DNA from: Candidatus Nitrosopumilus sp.
GTDB lineage: Archaea > Thermoproteota > Nitrososphaeria > Nitrososphaerales > Nitrosopumilaceae
Direction: 5' to 3'
Assembly: GCA_029864805.1 (NCBI GenBank)
Contig: JAOTSS010000073.1
Location: forward strand, 1 to 8,435
DNA length: 8,435 nucleotides
Shown here: one piece after another, positions 1 to 5,938 of the stretch
How positions within the stretch are numbered: position 1 is the first letter of the stretch
Layout: each line of letters opens with the position of its first letter
Made by a program: the position numbers and the translations under genes
Notes under the pieces: model-generated
What the model was told of the DNA's origin: nothing
Database searches by the model: none
The model's input: the letters and a program-made list of their open reading frames with translations, nothing else

Positions 1-376
1 TGAAGGGCCCAAAGGTGGCCCGGGAATGAGGGAGATGTTGGCCACCACTGCAGCACTTGTTGGGCAAGGATTAGGCAAAAAAGTTGCAATGGTCACTGAT
101 GGAAGATTTTCTGGAGGAACACGTGGGTTCATGGTAGGCCATGTTGCACCAGAAGCGTATGTTGGTGGCCCTATTGCTTTAGTAAAAGATGATGATGAAA
201 TCACAATAGACACAGAAACCAATATCATCGATCTTCATGTGTCAGAGGAAGAGTTAGAAACCCGAAGAAATCTATGGAGTAGGCCCAAACCAAACTATAC
301 TGTAGGAGCACTTGCTAAATATGCATCATTGGTGGGCTCTGCAGCACAAGGTGCCATTACAAAGCCAATTCTGTAA
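1..376 (+). CDS. ilvD: Dihydroxy-acid dehydratase, C-terminal part (5' end outside the window)
   Basis: This is the last 124 residues of dihydroxy-acid dehydratase, which removes water from 2,3-dihydroxy-isovalerate and its isoleucine-pathway counterpart to give the 2-keto acids for valine, leucine and isoleucine. The frame is open from base 2 to the TAA at 374-376; base 1 ends the previous codon. The first eight residues (EGPKGGPG) precede MREML, the family signature, so the frame clearly continues upstream. About 30 residues on is [13 protein letters not shown], which contains the conserved serine considered part of the active site in this family, followed by GHVAPEA and [13 protein letters not shown] of the C-terminal swivel domain. 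The usual length is about 550-570 residues, so roughly three quarters are missing. The Fe-S cysteines lie in the missing part. The gene converges on the next one with a 17-base gap. Confidence 0.96.
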   Translation, partial: EGPKGGPGMREMLATTAALVGQGLGKKVAMVTDGRFSGGTRGFMVGHVAPEAYVGGPIALVKDDDEITIDTETNIIDLHVSEEELETRRNLWSRPKPNYTVGALAKYASLVGSAAQGAITKPIL

Positions 377-393
377 AATAGCGTCCAACAGAA

Positions 394-948
394 TTAAAGA
401 TCTTTTTCTAGCCTATTCCAAACAATTGTCTCTTGTTGTTTGACATAGATTTTTGATAATTCGGACCATGCTTTTTGAATATCTAAGGAAAATTTTTTAA
501 ATCCTGATGTACTTGCTAAAGAAATTTTGTTTTTAGGATTATAGTTAACCTCGTCTAGCGAAATACAATGAACAGTGTCATTTCTAACTTCAAATAGTCT
601 GGACATTATTCTGGTGAATTCAGGATCAAACACTTTCCAATCTAGAAATGTTCGGATTTTTCTATTAATTGGAACTAAATTTAACAAGTAGAGAAGTTCG
701 GAGCTATCGCTTTGATTAGAATACCCTATTATTCTTAAGCGGATTATTTCATCAAACAAAAAAGCCATTTTTGAGAATGCCAATAAAACACTATCCCTAT
801 TTTTTGATATTGTCATCTTTGAATCAAATCCTTTTTTGATTGAACCCTCATTTAGAAAATAATGGCGGTTATTGTCAATAACATATAGTCGTATATTTGG
901 AGATATTTTCTTCCTTTTGATGTTGGCGACGTATTTTGAGAGACTCAT
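394..948 (-). CDS. Hypothetical protein with HEPN-like R-x4-H motif
   Basis: A 184-residue protein that I cannot name. Residues 122-127 (ATG numbering) read RNDTVH, which fits the R-x4-6-H signature of HEPN ribonucleases, with the usual polar residue directly after the arginine. It follows a long helical stretch (roughly 50-120, including ELLYLLNLVPINRKIRTFLDW), as expected for the HEPN four-helix fold. The N-terminus is basic and has no signal peptide or membrane segment, so it is probably cytoplasmic. The frame can be extended to a TTG at 966, giving 190 residues. I chose the ATG at 946-948 because a TATA-like TTAATTG lies about 26 bases upstream of it, ideal for a leaderless transcript, but only 8 bases from the TTG. 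Many HEPN proteins are toxin or defence RNases; whether this one cuts RNA is inference. No partner antitoxin (MNT/nucleotidyltransferase) is adjacent. Confidence 0.75.
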   Translation of the reverse strand: MSLSKYVANIKRKKISPNIRLYVIDNNRHYFLNEGSIKKGFDSKMTISKNRDSVLLAFSKMAFLFDEIIRLRIIGYSNQSDSSELLYLLNLVPINRKIRTFLDWKVFDPEFTRIMSRLFEVRNDTVHCISLDEVNYNPKNKISLASTSGFKKFSLDIQKAWSELSKIYVKQQETIVWNRLEKDL

Positions 949-970
949 TAACCAAAGAAAAAACAATCAC

Positions 971-977
971 CAATTAA
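971..977 (-). promoter_or_regulatory. TATA-like box of the HEPN-like gene
   Basis: On the minus strand this reads TTAATTG, centred about 26 bases upstream of the ATG at 948. The spacing fits an archaeal TATA box driving a leaderless mRNA and is the main argument for the ATG over the TTG at 966. Confidence 0.4.
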
Positions 978-1063
978 GGATTTTGAAGAATTTCAGATGA
1001 GAAATGATCAATTAGTTCACAAGGTGTATAGATCATCGATCAGGGTAATTCACAGAGATAACA

Positions 1064-1077
1064 GGAAAGAAAAATAA
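1064..1077 (-). terminator. T-rich terminator after the helicase gene
   Basis: On the minus strand, 25 bases past the helicase stop, the sequence is TTATTTTTCTTTCC. Pyrimidine- and T-rich tracts without a hairpin terminate archaeal transcription, so the helicase mRNA probably ends here, before the HEPN-like gene. Confidence 0.45.
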
Positions 1078-1102
1078 CATCATGCTATAAAATTACTGTT
1101 GT

Positions 1103-2788
1103 CTACAGGTTTTCTATCCCCAAAACATCATGGTATGCCTTTGGAATCATCTGCTGACCCTTAAAAAGTACGTTGTTTACGGCCGTATCTAAAACATAAG
1201 TTTTTGCCCAATCATCGTTACTTCTAATTGAACGGCCAAATCCTTGCAATATCTTTGTGAGAGTTTGAGAAGTGTACCATAAGGGGAATTTATTCATCTT
1301 AGCCTTGGTTCTCTTTTCAGTGTAATTTGGGTAAGGTACCTTTGCAATAATTTGGAATCTTGATAAATCATCCTTAAGATCAACGCCCTCCCAAAGCGAT
1401 GATGATAGTAATACACCAGTAGGATCAATTGCATGTTCTGAAATCACATCATCTTGTGATTTTCCATCCTTGTTTTTGCTATGACAAATCCTAATTCTTG
1501 CGGCATTTTTTTGAGAAAGGTTTTGAAGGATTTTTTGGCATCTTGGGATAGAAGATGTTAAAATTAATCCGCGTTCACTTGAATGCTCATCTAAAATTCT
1601 ATCAATGGTTTTGATTACTTCAAGTTCATCTTCATCAGTAGACCCATAACTTAATCTGCGAACGTTAAGAAGATCAATTTCCCTACTTTCAATTGGAAAT
1701 GGGGATTTTTCAGTATCTACAAATCCAACATCATCTTTTTCCAACCCCATATTTTCACAAAAACTTGATTTATCGATTGTGGCAGACATGAATAACTGAT
1801 AATCTGTTTCGAAGAATTCATTGGCAAATTTTGAAACATCTATAGGTCTTACTGATATAGTTCTGAAATTACCATTAAAATCTTTGACAGGATCATTTAC
1901 AACAAAATTATCTTTATCAGACATGATATCTATTTTTGCTTGAGCAGATCTATTGTATCGTCTTTCCAATCCGCTAATCAATTCATAGTCGGGTTCTTTT
2001 TTAAATGCAGAACTTTCTTTGATATCATTTATTTTTTTGGCATAAGAATATGCCATATCATCAGTTAATTTGATTACAGAGTCCAAATCTGAAAAGTCAT
2101 ATCTTTCAGAATTTAGATTGCATTCCTCAACTTGGCCACTGAAGATGTCAAATCCAACAAACTGGATTATTTGATCCTCGATTTTATGTGCCTCATCAAA
2201 AACGGTGATCTTTCTATCAAGATAATCTTCAAAAAGTTTTTTGTTAAATTTCATTATTGTGAAAAATGCATGGTAATTCCACAAAGAATGCTTTGATGTT
2301 AACGCATCATACTTTTGCAAATAATAGTGACATGATTGAGAATCCTGAGTTTTGTCTTCAACTTGTTTTATTGTAGGCTTGTACTTGCATACTTCAACTA
2401 CCTCCTTTCCATTTTTACTAATTCTCTCTTGACATACTCCTTTGTCGCATGAAAGCCCCCACCTCATAGCTCTCCTGTCATTTTCAACTTTTTCTGTATC
2501 CATTAATTTGAGACATGGGAAATTTTGTTTTCCTTTTACTGGTTTTAGAAATGGAATGTCTTTAATATATTGGTCTTGGAGATGTTTTGATGCTGTAACA
2601 GTAAACGAGCTATCAAAATAACTTGAGACAGTGGCTCCCACCAGAGACTTTCCCACACCTGTAGGCGCACACAAAATAATTTTTTTATAGCCTGATTTCA
2701 AATTCTCTTCAATTTTTGCAAGGATATCTTTTTGAATTTCACGTGGAGTAAACTGTGTAGGAAATTTTTCTAAAAGAGACAGGATCAA
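1103..2788 (-). CDS. XPD/DinG-family (Rad3-like) Fe-S superfamily 2 DNA helicase
   Basis: A 561-residue ATP-dependent 5'-3' type helicase of the XPD/DinG group, expected to unwind DNA in repair or replication. Motifs run in order: Walker A APTGVGKS (41-48), motif II DEAH (198-201), motif III SAT (335-337), motif V LWEGVD (465-470) and motif VI QGFGRSIR (515-522) with two arginines. Between motifs I and II lie five cysteines (92, 114, 119, 134, 153), where this family binds a 4Fe-4S cluster with four. The 'LWEGVDL' block resembles DinG more than classical XPD, so it may be a second archaeal paralogue rather than XPD itself. Length matches the family. Translation must begin at TTG (2786-2788): an in-frame TGA lies 12 bases before it, and no ATG follows before motif I. 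The gene is divergent from the GIY-YIG-like gene at 2882. Confidence 0.93.
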   Translation of the reverse strand: MILSLLEKFPTQFTPREIQKDILAKIEENLKSGYKKIILCAPTGVGKSLVGATVSSYFDSSFTVTASKHLQDQYIKDIPFLKPVKGKQNFPCLKLMDTEKVENDRRAMRWGLSCDKGVCQERISKNGKEVVEVCKYKPTIKQVEDKTQDSQSCHYYLQKYDALTSKHSLWNYHAFFTIMKFNKKLFEDYLDRKITVFDEAHKIEDQIIQFVGFDIFSGQVEECNLNSERYDFSDLDSVIKLTDDMAYSYAKKINDIKESSAFKKEPDYELISGLERRYNRSAQAKIDIMSDKDNFVVNDPVKDFNGNFRTISVRPIDVSKFANEFFETDYQLFMSATIDKSSFCENMGLEKDDVGFVDTEKSPFPIESREIDLLNVRRLSYGSTDEDELEVIKTIDRILDEHSSERGLILTSSIPRCQKILQNLSQKNAARIRICHSKNKDGKSQDDVISEHAIDPTGVLLSSSLWEGVDLKDDLSRFQIIAKVPYPNYTEKRTKAKMNKFPLWYTSQTLTKILQGFGRSIRSNDDWAKTYVLDTAVNNVLFKGQQMIPKAYHDVLGIENL

Positions 2789-2832
2789 ATCTACTTTTTC
2801 TCAATATTAAAAGCATGAAGGTTCTTGTAATA

Positions 2833-2840
2833 TCATATAA
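2833..2840 (-). promoter_or_regulatory. TATA-like box upstream of the helicase gene
   Basis: The minus strand reads TTATATGA about 48 bases before the TTG start, implying a leader of roughly 20 bases. A second AT-rich candidate (2803-2809) lies only about 18 bases from the start, so the choice is uncertain. Confidence 0.3.
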
Positions 2841-2852
2841 TCAGTAATCTAG

Positions 2853-2859
2853 TTTAATA
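2853..2859 (+). promoter_or_regulatory. TATA-like box of the GIY-YIG-like gene
   Basis: TTTAATA is centred 26 bases before the GTG at 2882, fitting a leaderless transcript. It shares the 93-base divergent region with the helicase promoter. Confidence 0.45.
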
Positions 2860-2881
2860 TCAAGTAAAACCACACTATATT

Positions 2882-3199
2882 GTGGAATTACTAGATGATA
2901 AAATGAGAGTTTGGCTTGAAAGTGCTAAATTTGTAAAACCAAATCCAGGAGTGTACGTTCTGTACAACAGAAGTAAAGAGCCAATATACATTGGAGAAAC
3001 GGACAATTTAGAGCAAACTTTTACAAAATATGTGGATACGGATTTTGAAGGAAATGAGTGCAAGCAGAAAACGCAGTCATACCAAAGAGTGTTTGCAGAA
3101 AATCCTAAAGAATTACAACTTAGATTAATCGAAGATTTCAAAAATGAAACAGGAAAGTTTCCTTCATGTAATTCTGAGATTCAATTAGAAACACCTTGA
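2882..3199 (+). CDS. GIY-YIG-fold protein lacking the catalytic arginine
   Basis: A 105-residue protein with the N-terminal half of the GIY-YIG nuclease fold: PGVYVLYN (22-29, the GIY strand), then PIYIGETDNL (34-43, the YIG strand). In active members, such as I-TevI and the UvrC N-domain, an arginine stands eight residues after the YIG glycine. Here that position (46) is threonine, and the following histidine position is tyrosine (50). The glutamate of the C-terminal helix (E77, KELQLRLI) and the late asparagine (N97, PSCN) are kept. The fold therefore seems intact but nuclease activity doubtful; a binding role is possible. There is no signal peptide. The start is GTG at 2882, supported by the TATA spacing; an in-frame ATG at 2903 (residue 8) is the alternative. 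It is divergent from the helicase gene. Confidence 0.8.
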   Translation: MELLDDKMRVWLESAKFVKPNPGVYVLYNRSKEPIYIGETDNLEQTFTKYVDTDFEGNECKQKTQSYQRVFAENPKELQLRLIEDFKNETGKFPSCNSEIQLETP

Positions 3200-3233
3200 T
3201 ACTGTGCATTGCATTGCAGTGAAATCCTAGTTG

Positions 3234-3241
3234 ATTAATAT
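3234..3241 (+). promoter_or_regulatory. TATA-like box of the 80-residue membrane protein gene
   Basis: ATTAATAT is centred about 24 bases upstream of the ATG at 3262. No ribosome binding site is visible before that ATG, so the mRNA is probably leaderless. Confidence 0.45.
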
Positions 3242-3261
3242 GAAAACTGCAAATTTTCAGT

Positions 3262-3504
3262 ATGTCAAACGCAATGATATATGTAGGAATTGCCATAGGT
3301 GTTGTAGCGATGGCAGGAGCTATTGCATACGGCACTGCAAACCAACAAAATTACATTCCAGAGGATGCAGTCTTATCTCCAGCAGCAGAGCAGGGATTAC
3401 TACCAAAAACAGGAGCTTTAGGTGCTGATTTGAATAAAGAAAAGTGGCACGAAGATCCATTTGGTGATCTTGCACAAAAAGTTAGAGAGCAAAACGGACG
3501 ATAA
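3262..3504 (+). CDS. Small single-span membrane protein, unknown function
   Basis: An 80-residue protein that I do not recognise. Residues about 5-25 (MIYVGIAIGVVAMAGAIAYG) form one hydrophobic membrane segment directly at the N-terminus. The remaining 55 residues are soluble, proline-containing and charged, ending in a helical KEKWHEDPFGDLAQKVREQ region. It could be an N-terminally anchored protein with the domain outside, or a small accessory subunit of a membrane complex; nothing here decides. No cysteine follows the segment, so it is not a lipoprotein. The ATG at 3262 is chosen because a TATA-like box lies 24 bases upstream. The gene starts 62 bases after the GIY-YIG-like gene and has its own promoter and a hairpin terminator overlapping its stop codon. 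Confidence 0.75.
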   Translation: MSNAMIYVGIAIGVVAMAGAIAYGTANQQNYIPEDAVLSPAAEQGLLPKTGALGADLNKEKWHEDPFGDLAQKVREQNGR

Positions 3505-3535
3505 TCTAGCCAGTTTGGATTATCTCCTTTTTATT
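3500..3535 (+). terminator. Hairpin plus T-rich tract after the 80-residue gene
   Basis: GATAATC (3500-3506) and GATTATC (3518-3524) are perfect inverted repeats with an 11-base loop, followed at once by TCCTTTTTATTT. The stop codon lies in the left arm. This resembles an intrinsic terminator, although archaea mainly rely on the T-tract. Confidence 0.5.
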
Positions 3536-3635
3536 TAATATCAAAGAAGATTTTTCAAAAATGTCATATTCCAAGGGTGTGAAATAGAAGATATTTTCCA
3601 AGTTATAGTGCCCGACCTAAAATTTTAGAGAAAAC

Positions 3636-3643
3636 AATTAATT
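3636..3643 (+). promoter_or_regulatory. TATA-like box of the zinc-finger gene
   Basis: AATTAATT is centred about 25 bases before the ATG at 3665. It is weaker than the other boxes in the window but has the same spacing. Confidence 0.35.
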
Positions 3644-3664
3644 CAAGATGAGCAGAATAAGATA

Positions 3665-3814
3665 ATGCATCAGTGTTACTATTGCGAGCAATTATTTGAT
3701 TCAAAAGAAGAACTCTACGATCATGTCGAAGTTCACTCAGACATTGAACGAAATAAAGAAATCATGGAAAGAAAAAAAGAGAAAGAGAAGAATAAGGATT
3801 CAAGCCCAAAGTAA
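3665..3814 (+). CDS. C2H2 zinc-finger mini-protein (49 residues)
   Basis: A very short gene encoding one classical zinc finger and a charged tail. Cys4 and Cys7 (C-x2-C), then His20 and His24 (H-x3-H) after 12 residues, match the C2H2 pattern. Phe11 and Leu17 sit at the two conserved hydrophobic positions (C-x3-F-x5-L-x2-H). This full match makes chance unlikely. From residue 28 on, the protein is almost only K, E, R and N, probably a helical charged extension. Such single-finger archaeal proteins are presumed to bind DNA, RNA or protein; the target here is unknown. The ATG is the only plausible start, with a TATA-like sequence 25 bases upstream; the stop is TAA at 3812-3814, followed by an A-run. 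It sits alone between the 80- and 89-residue genes. Confidence 0.78.
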   Translation: MHQCYYCEQLFDSKEELYDHVEVHSDIERNKEIMERKKEKEKNKDSSPK

Positions 3815-3857
3815 AAAAAATAGAGCAAAGGTCAGAATTTATCCAATTCAGGGGCAG

Positions 3858-3865
3858 ATATAATT
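3858..3865 (+). promoter_or_regulatory. TATA-like box of the 89-residue gene
   Basis: ATATAATT is centred about 23 bases upstream of the ATG at 3884, with a T/A-rich stretch up to the start and no Shine-Dalgarno sequence. Confidence 0.5.
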
Positions 3866-3883
3866 ATTTTAATTTCAATTAAT

Positions 3884-4153
3884 ATGGATTGGGTTGAAAG
3901 AATGTTGCAAAAGTCATGTGGCCAAACACTCACAAAAAGTGAAGTTCTTCAGAGTTTATTTCACATGATAGAGATAAATGAAAACACCCTAAACCAAATT
4001 CAAACAAATAACATGCATTTTGGACCGGAACTTGAAGAACTAAAACAAACAGAAATAAGAGATTTGAATTTCCATTTAAAATATTATCGAAGTTTGGTAA
4101 ACTATATCAATTCGATTCCTGAAAGTAAAATTATTGAAAAAGAACATCAATAA
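3884..4153 (+). CDS. Hypothetical helical protein, 89 residues
   Basis: An 89-residue protein that I do not recognise. It is soluble and, by composition, mostly alpha-helical: a first helix around KSEVLQSLFHMIEINENTLNQ (18-38) and a second around ELEELKQTEIRDLNFHLKYY (49-68), with hydrophobic residues at heptad-like spacing. This suggests a helical hairpin or a dimerising coiled-coil. It has one cysteine (12), no metal motif, and no signal peptide. A clear TATA-like box upstream and an ATG directly in the expected leaderless position support a real gene. It converges on the HExxH gene, whose stop lies 96 bases away. That gap has T-rich stretches suited to termination in both directions (TTTTATTTAATTGG near 4180 and, on the other strand, TTTTATTTATTG near 4235). 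Confidence 0.68.
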   Translation: MDWVERMLQKSCGQTLTKSEVLQSLFHMIEINENTLNQIQTNNMHFGPELEELKQTEIRDLNFHLKYYRSLVNYINSIPESKIIEKEHQ

Positions 4154-4249
4154 CATTTACCTATTACATACAGGCTAAAATTTTATTTAATTGGAATCAA
4201 ACAATCATTAATGTCAATTTCCAACATGAACACAATAAATAAAAGTCCA

Positions 4250-4783
4250 CTACCTTAATTTTTCAAATATCAAGTCATATTCTGATTGTTTCTTTGTATT
4301 CTGGCCAAACTCTGTTTGAACATCATATTCTTCACGTCGTTTATCTAAAATTATCTCTAGTTTTTCAACTTCTTTTGCAATCATTCTTCCTGAATCTTCT
4401 TTTGCAAATTGTTTTTGCTGGTCTTCGTTTTGCCCTCTTGTGGGAAAATGTTTACCATAAAATATATCATGTAAATTACAAATATTTTCACGTTTTACTA
4501 GTTCGGATAGATCAAAATGACCCTGTTCATGTTTTAATAAATTCTCGGTGTTTTGAGAAATCCTAAACCAAGAGAGATTAGAAAAGAATTCTACGGATAG
4601 ATGAATGTTTTCAATCAGAAACATTATTTGATCATTTATTTTTTCAGAACTAATTGTCCATGTAAATCGATATTTTATTACGCTGTGAGAATCCTCGAAT
4701 GCTGCAGGGTTGGATTCGGCTTTAAAATCAGACCATTTGAGAAATGTCTTAGGTGTCCAAACAACAACATCACTTTCACTCAT
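4250..4783 (-). CDS. DUF922-like putative zinc metalloprotease (HExxH), no signal peptide
   Basis: A 177-residue protein resembling the DUF922 family of predicted Zn-dependent proteases. The N-terminal LKWSDFKAESNPAAFEDS (15-32) matches the family's W-S-D-F opening. LLKHEQGHFDLSEL (82-95) contains HEQGH (85-89), the HExxH zinc site with its catalytic glutamate. The C-terminal REEYDVQTEFGQNTKKQ (150-166) matches the family's closing block around YD-x2-T. Known members are usually secreted, but here the protein starts directly at the domain (MSESDVVVWTPKTF) with no signal peptide, so it may act in the cytoplasm. Proteolytic activity is inferred from the motif only. The ATG at 4783 is inside a 12-base direct repeat arrangement; a TATA-like box lies about 31 bases upstream. 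Naming is fairly sure; substrate unknown. Confidence 0.82.
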   Translation of the reverse strand: MSESDVVVWTPKTFLKWSDFKAESNPAAFEDSHSVIKYRFTWTISSEKINDQIMFLIENIHLSVEFFSNLSWFRISQNTENLLKHEQGHFDLSELVKRENICNLHDIFYGKHFPTRGQNEDQQKQFAKEDSGRMIAKEVEKLEIILDKRREEYDVQTEFGQNTKKQSEYDLIFEKLR

Positions 4784-4799
4784 AATACATCACTTTCAT
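4768..4799. repeat. 12-base direct repeat around the HExxH gene start
   Basis: ACATCACTTTCA occurs at 4768-4779 and again at 4788-4799, a period of 20 bases. One copy is inside the first codons of the HExxH gene and the other is in its leader. It may be a small local duplication. Confidence 0.6.
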
Positions 4800-4810
4800 C
4801 TAAGGATAAA

Positions 4811-4817
4811 ATTATAA
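4811..4817 (-). promoter_or_regulatory. TATA-like box of the HExxH gene
   Basis: On the minus strand TTATAAT lies centred about 31 bases before the ATG at 4783, consistent with a very short leader. Confidence 0.4.
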
Positions 4818-4843
4818 GATTCTTGCCTATGATATTACAGTAA

Positions 4844-5231
4844 AATGAGAGTTAGATCATTTTTTCAACCCATTTTGATCAAAATTCAAGACATGTTTTA
4901 TTTTAAGAATTTTTGATGATTGAAATTAGAAATAATAAAAGCAAGGTGTTTGCTGGTTTGGTGTTTGTACGTAATTCCCAAAGAATAGAGGCAACATAAT
5001 ACCGAACTTGCTTGCTTTCATATTCTAAACTATCATCATTATAAAGACATCTTCTAAATGAAGACTAGATGGTATCAATCCATAGAATTGGAGTGTTAAC
5101 GAGCTTATCGACAAAGAGTAAAAAGGGAAAGCCCCCCTTTGTTGCCTAGAAACGCGATATAACTTGCGTTAGTACGGAAGTTGATTTGTTGGGAATTTTT
5201 GGTGGTTCAAATTTGAGTGGGAGCATAACGT
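4844..5231. other. Gene-poor region with possible coding remnants
   Basis: No gene with a start codon is convincing in these 388 bases. Two open stretches look protein-like but lack starts: minus strand 5064-4903 (53 residues, including YYVASILWELRTNTKPANT) and plus strand 5150-5314 (54 residues, including VDLLGIFGGSNLSGS). A short hairpin AAAGGG/CCCTTT (5122-5127, 5135-5140) and AACGC/GCGTT (5151-5155, 5166-5170) are present, and GGTGTTTG is repeated at 4945-4952 and 4960-4967. The region could be a decayed gene area or hold an RNA that I do not recognise. Confidence 0.4.
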
Positions 5232-5702
5232 GTGCCTGGCTTGTTGCCCAGATTACGCGTAAAAATCAACAAGAATCTCGTGAAATATGTTGGAAAGGAG
5301 ACGGCAAATCTTGATGTAACAAACATAGTGGGAATATCCCAAGATGACAACTGTACGGTTTATGATGACTTGGTAGACAAAATATTACAGATAAGGCCTA
5401 GAGATTCTTACAAGTTTGGACTATCCAGAAGCAATTTGATTGCACTACAAAAAAGAATCAGAAGCAATGGCAGAGTAAACATCCCACTCAGACTCCAGAG
5501 CAAAACAATTGAAAAACTAAAGCAGGTATTTTCAGGTATTTTTCCAGAAAATTATCGGAAAAATCACCGGAAAGATGCCCGAAACACAAGAAGAAACTGT
5601 CACCACAAGATACAGAGGCCAGAGGGGACCAGACAAGAAAGCAAGAAACTATCCGCATCATACCATGAAGAATCTCAGACAGTTTCAGAATATACCGCAT
5701 GA
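5232..5702 (+). CDS. Hypothetical protein with HTH-like segment, probably 5' half of a frameshifted gene
   Basis: A 156-codon frame starting at GTG (5232); TTG at 5241 or 5244 are alternatives, since a TAA closes the frame at 5226-5228. Residues 1-97 look like real protein: a basic N-terminus (RLRVKINKNLVKYVGKE), an acidic middle, and a helix-turn-helix-like stretch around 57-79 (YKFGLSRSNLIALQKRIR) that may bind DNA. After residue 100 the composition changes to an R/K/H/N-rich tail typical of an out-of-frame reading, and it overlaps the 5575 frame by 128 bases. The change coincides with a perfect 10-base tandem duplication at 5523-5542. Removing one copy fuses residues 1-97 to the downstream frame, giving 210 residues. 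I cannot name the family; a mobile-element or Cas1-like C-terminus came to mind but is unsupported. No clear TATA box precedes it. Confidence 0.45.
   Translation: MPGLLPRLRVKINKNLVKYVGKETANLDVTNIVGISQDDNCTVYDDLVDKILQIRPRDSYKFGLSRSNLIALQKRIRSNGRVNIPLRLQSKTIEKLKQVFSGIFPENYRKNHRKDARNTRRNCHHKIQRPEGTRQESKKLSASYHEESQTVSEYTA
5523..5542 (+). repeat. Perfect 10-base tandem duplication at a frame break
   Basis: CAGGTATTTT occurs twice back to back (5523-5532 and 5533-5542). Ten bases is not a multiple of three, so the second copy shifts the frame. With one copy removed, the frames before and after join without a stop. Confidence 0.85.
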
Positions 5703-5874
5703 CAATTTCAGAAGTTACATGCAAGAAAACAAGGGCGTTGACGTTGGAGGCAAAAGCTTCAACTTGGATGGATTGGTAGTGGCAATCTTGATTGTCTGTG
5801 CAATATCCGCAGGAGGATATGGCTTGTGGTGGTTGTACAACAAAAGAAAATACCAAGATGATTGTGAAGGATAA
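5575..5874 (+). CDS. Hypothetical protein with C-terminal membrane anchor, probably 3' half of the 5232 gene
   Basis: A 99-residue frame from ATG 5575; its frame is open back to 5521, so the ATG may not be the true start. The N-terminal 60 residues are hydrophilic and basic (RYRGQRGPDKKARNYPHH). Residues about 64-88 (LDGLVVAILIVCAISAGGYG and on to WWLY) are one membrane span, followed by a short NKRKYQDDCEG tail. The K/R cluster after the span suggests that the C-terminus is inside. If the 10-base duplication upstream is reverted, this becomes the C-terminal half of a 210-residue protein with an N-terminal HTH-like part, i.e. a membrane-anchored possible regulator. That topology would place the HTH part outside, which is a problem for the DNA-binding idea. 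The function is unknown. T-rich terminator tracts follow directly. Confidence 0.6.
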   Translation: MPETQEETVTTRYRGQRGPDKKARNYPHHTMKNLRQFQNIPHDNFRSYMQENKGVDVGGKSFNLDGLVVAILIVCAISAGGYGLWWLYNKRKYQDDCEG

Positions 5875-5903
5875 TTTTTTTGAATCTTTTCACTAATTTT
5901 TTT
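5875..5903 (+). terminator. Double T7 terminator after the 5575 frame
   Basis: Two runs of seven T (5875-5881 and 5897-5903) follow immediately after the stop codon, a typical archaeal T-tract terminator. Confidence 0.6.
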
Positions 5904-5938
5904 GATATTTACAATCCTGTGATTTGCTGTTAGATGAC

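Noticed and set aside
396..405. AAAGATCTTT palindrome between ilvD and the HEPN-like gene
   Set aside because: It lies within the 3' codons of the minus-strand gene and is short; it may help termination but cannot be told from chance.
2875..3141. Minus-strand reading frame opposite the GIY-YIG-like gene
   Set aside because: The plus-strand frame carries recognisable GIY and YIG motifs and a well-placed promoter; the antisense frame has no motif.
3207..3222. Short TGCAT repeat (about 2.8 copies) after the GIY-YIG-like gene
   Set aside because: Too short for an array or regulatory claim, and not symmetric.
3138..3428. Overlapping frames on both strands around the 80-residue gene (minus 3138-3335, plus 3231-3428)
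   Set aside because: The 3262 frame has a coherent membrane segment, TATA spacing and a terminator; the others are Cys/Arg- or Ile-rich out-of-frame readings.
4294..4843. Two plus-strand frames opposite the HExxH gene
   Set aside because: They are antisense to a frame with a clear HEQGH motif and family blocks, and are rich in residues typical of antisense AT-rich DNA.
5122..5140. AAAGGG/CCCTTT hairpin considered as a terminator or riboswitch part
   Set aside because: The six-base stem is weak, no T-tract follows, and no gene on either side clearly uses it.
5488..5856. Minus-strand frame opposite the 5232/5575 frames
   Set aside because: No motif or promoter, and the plus strand has the membrane span and a terminator directly after its stop.
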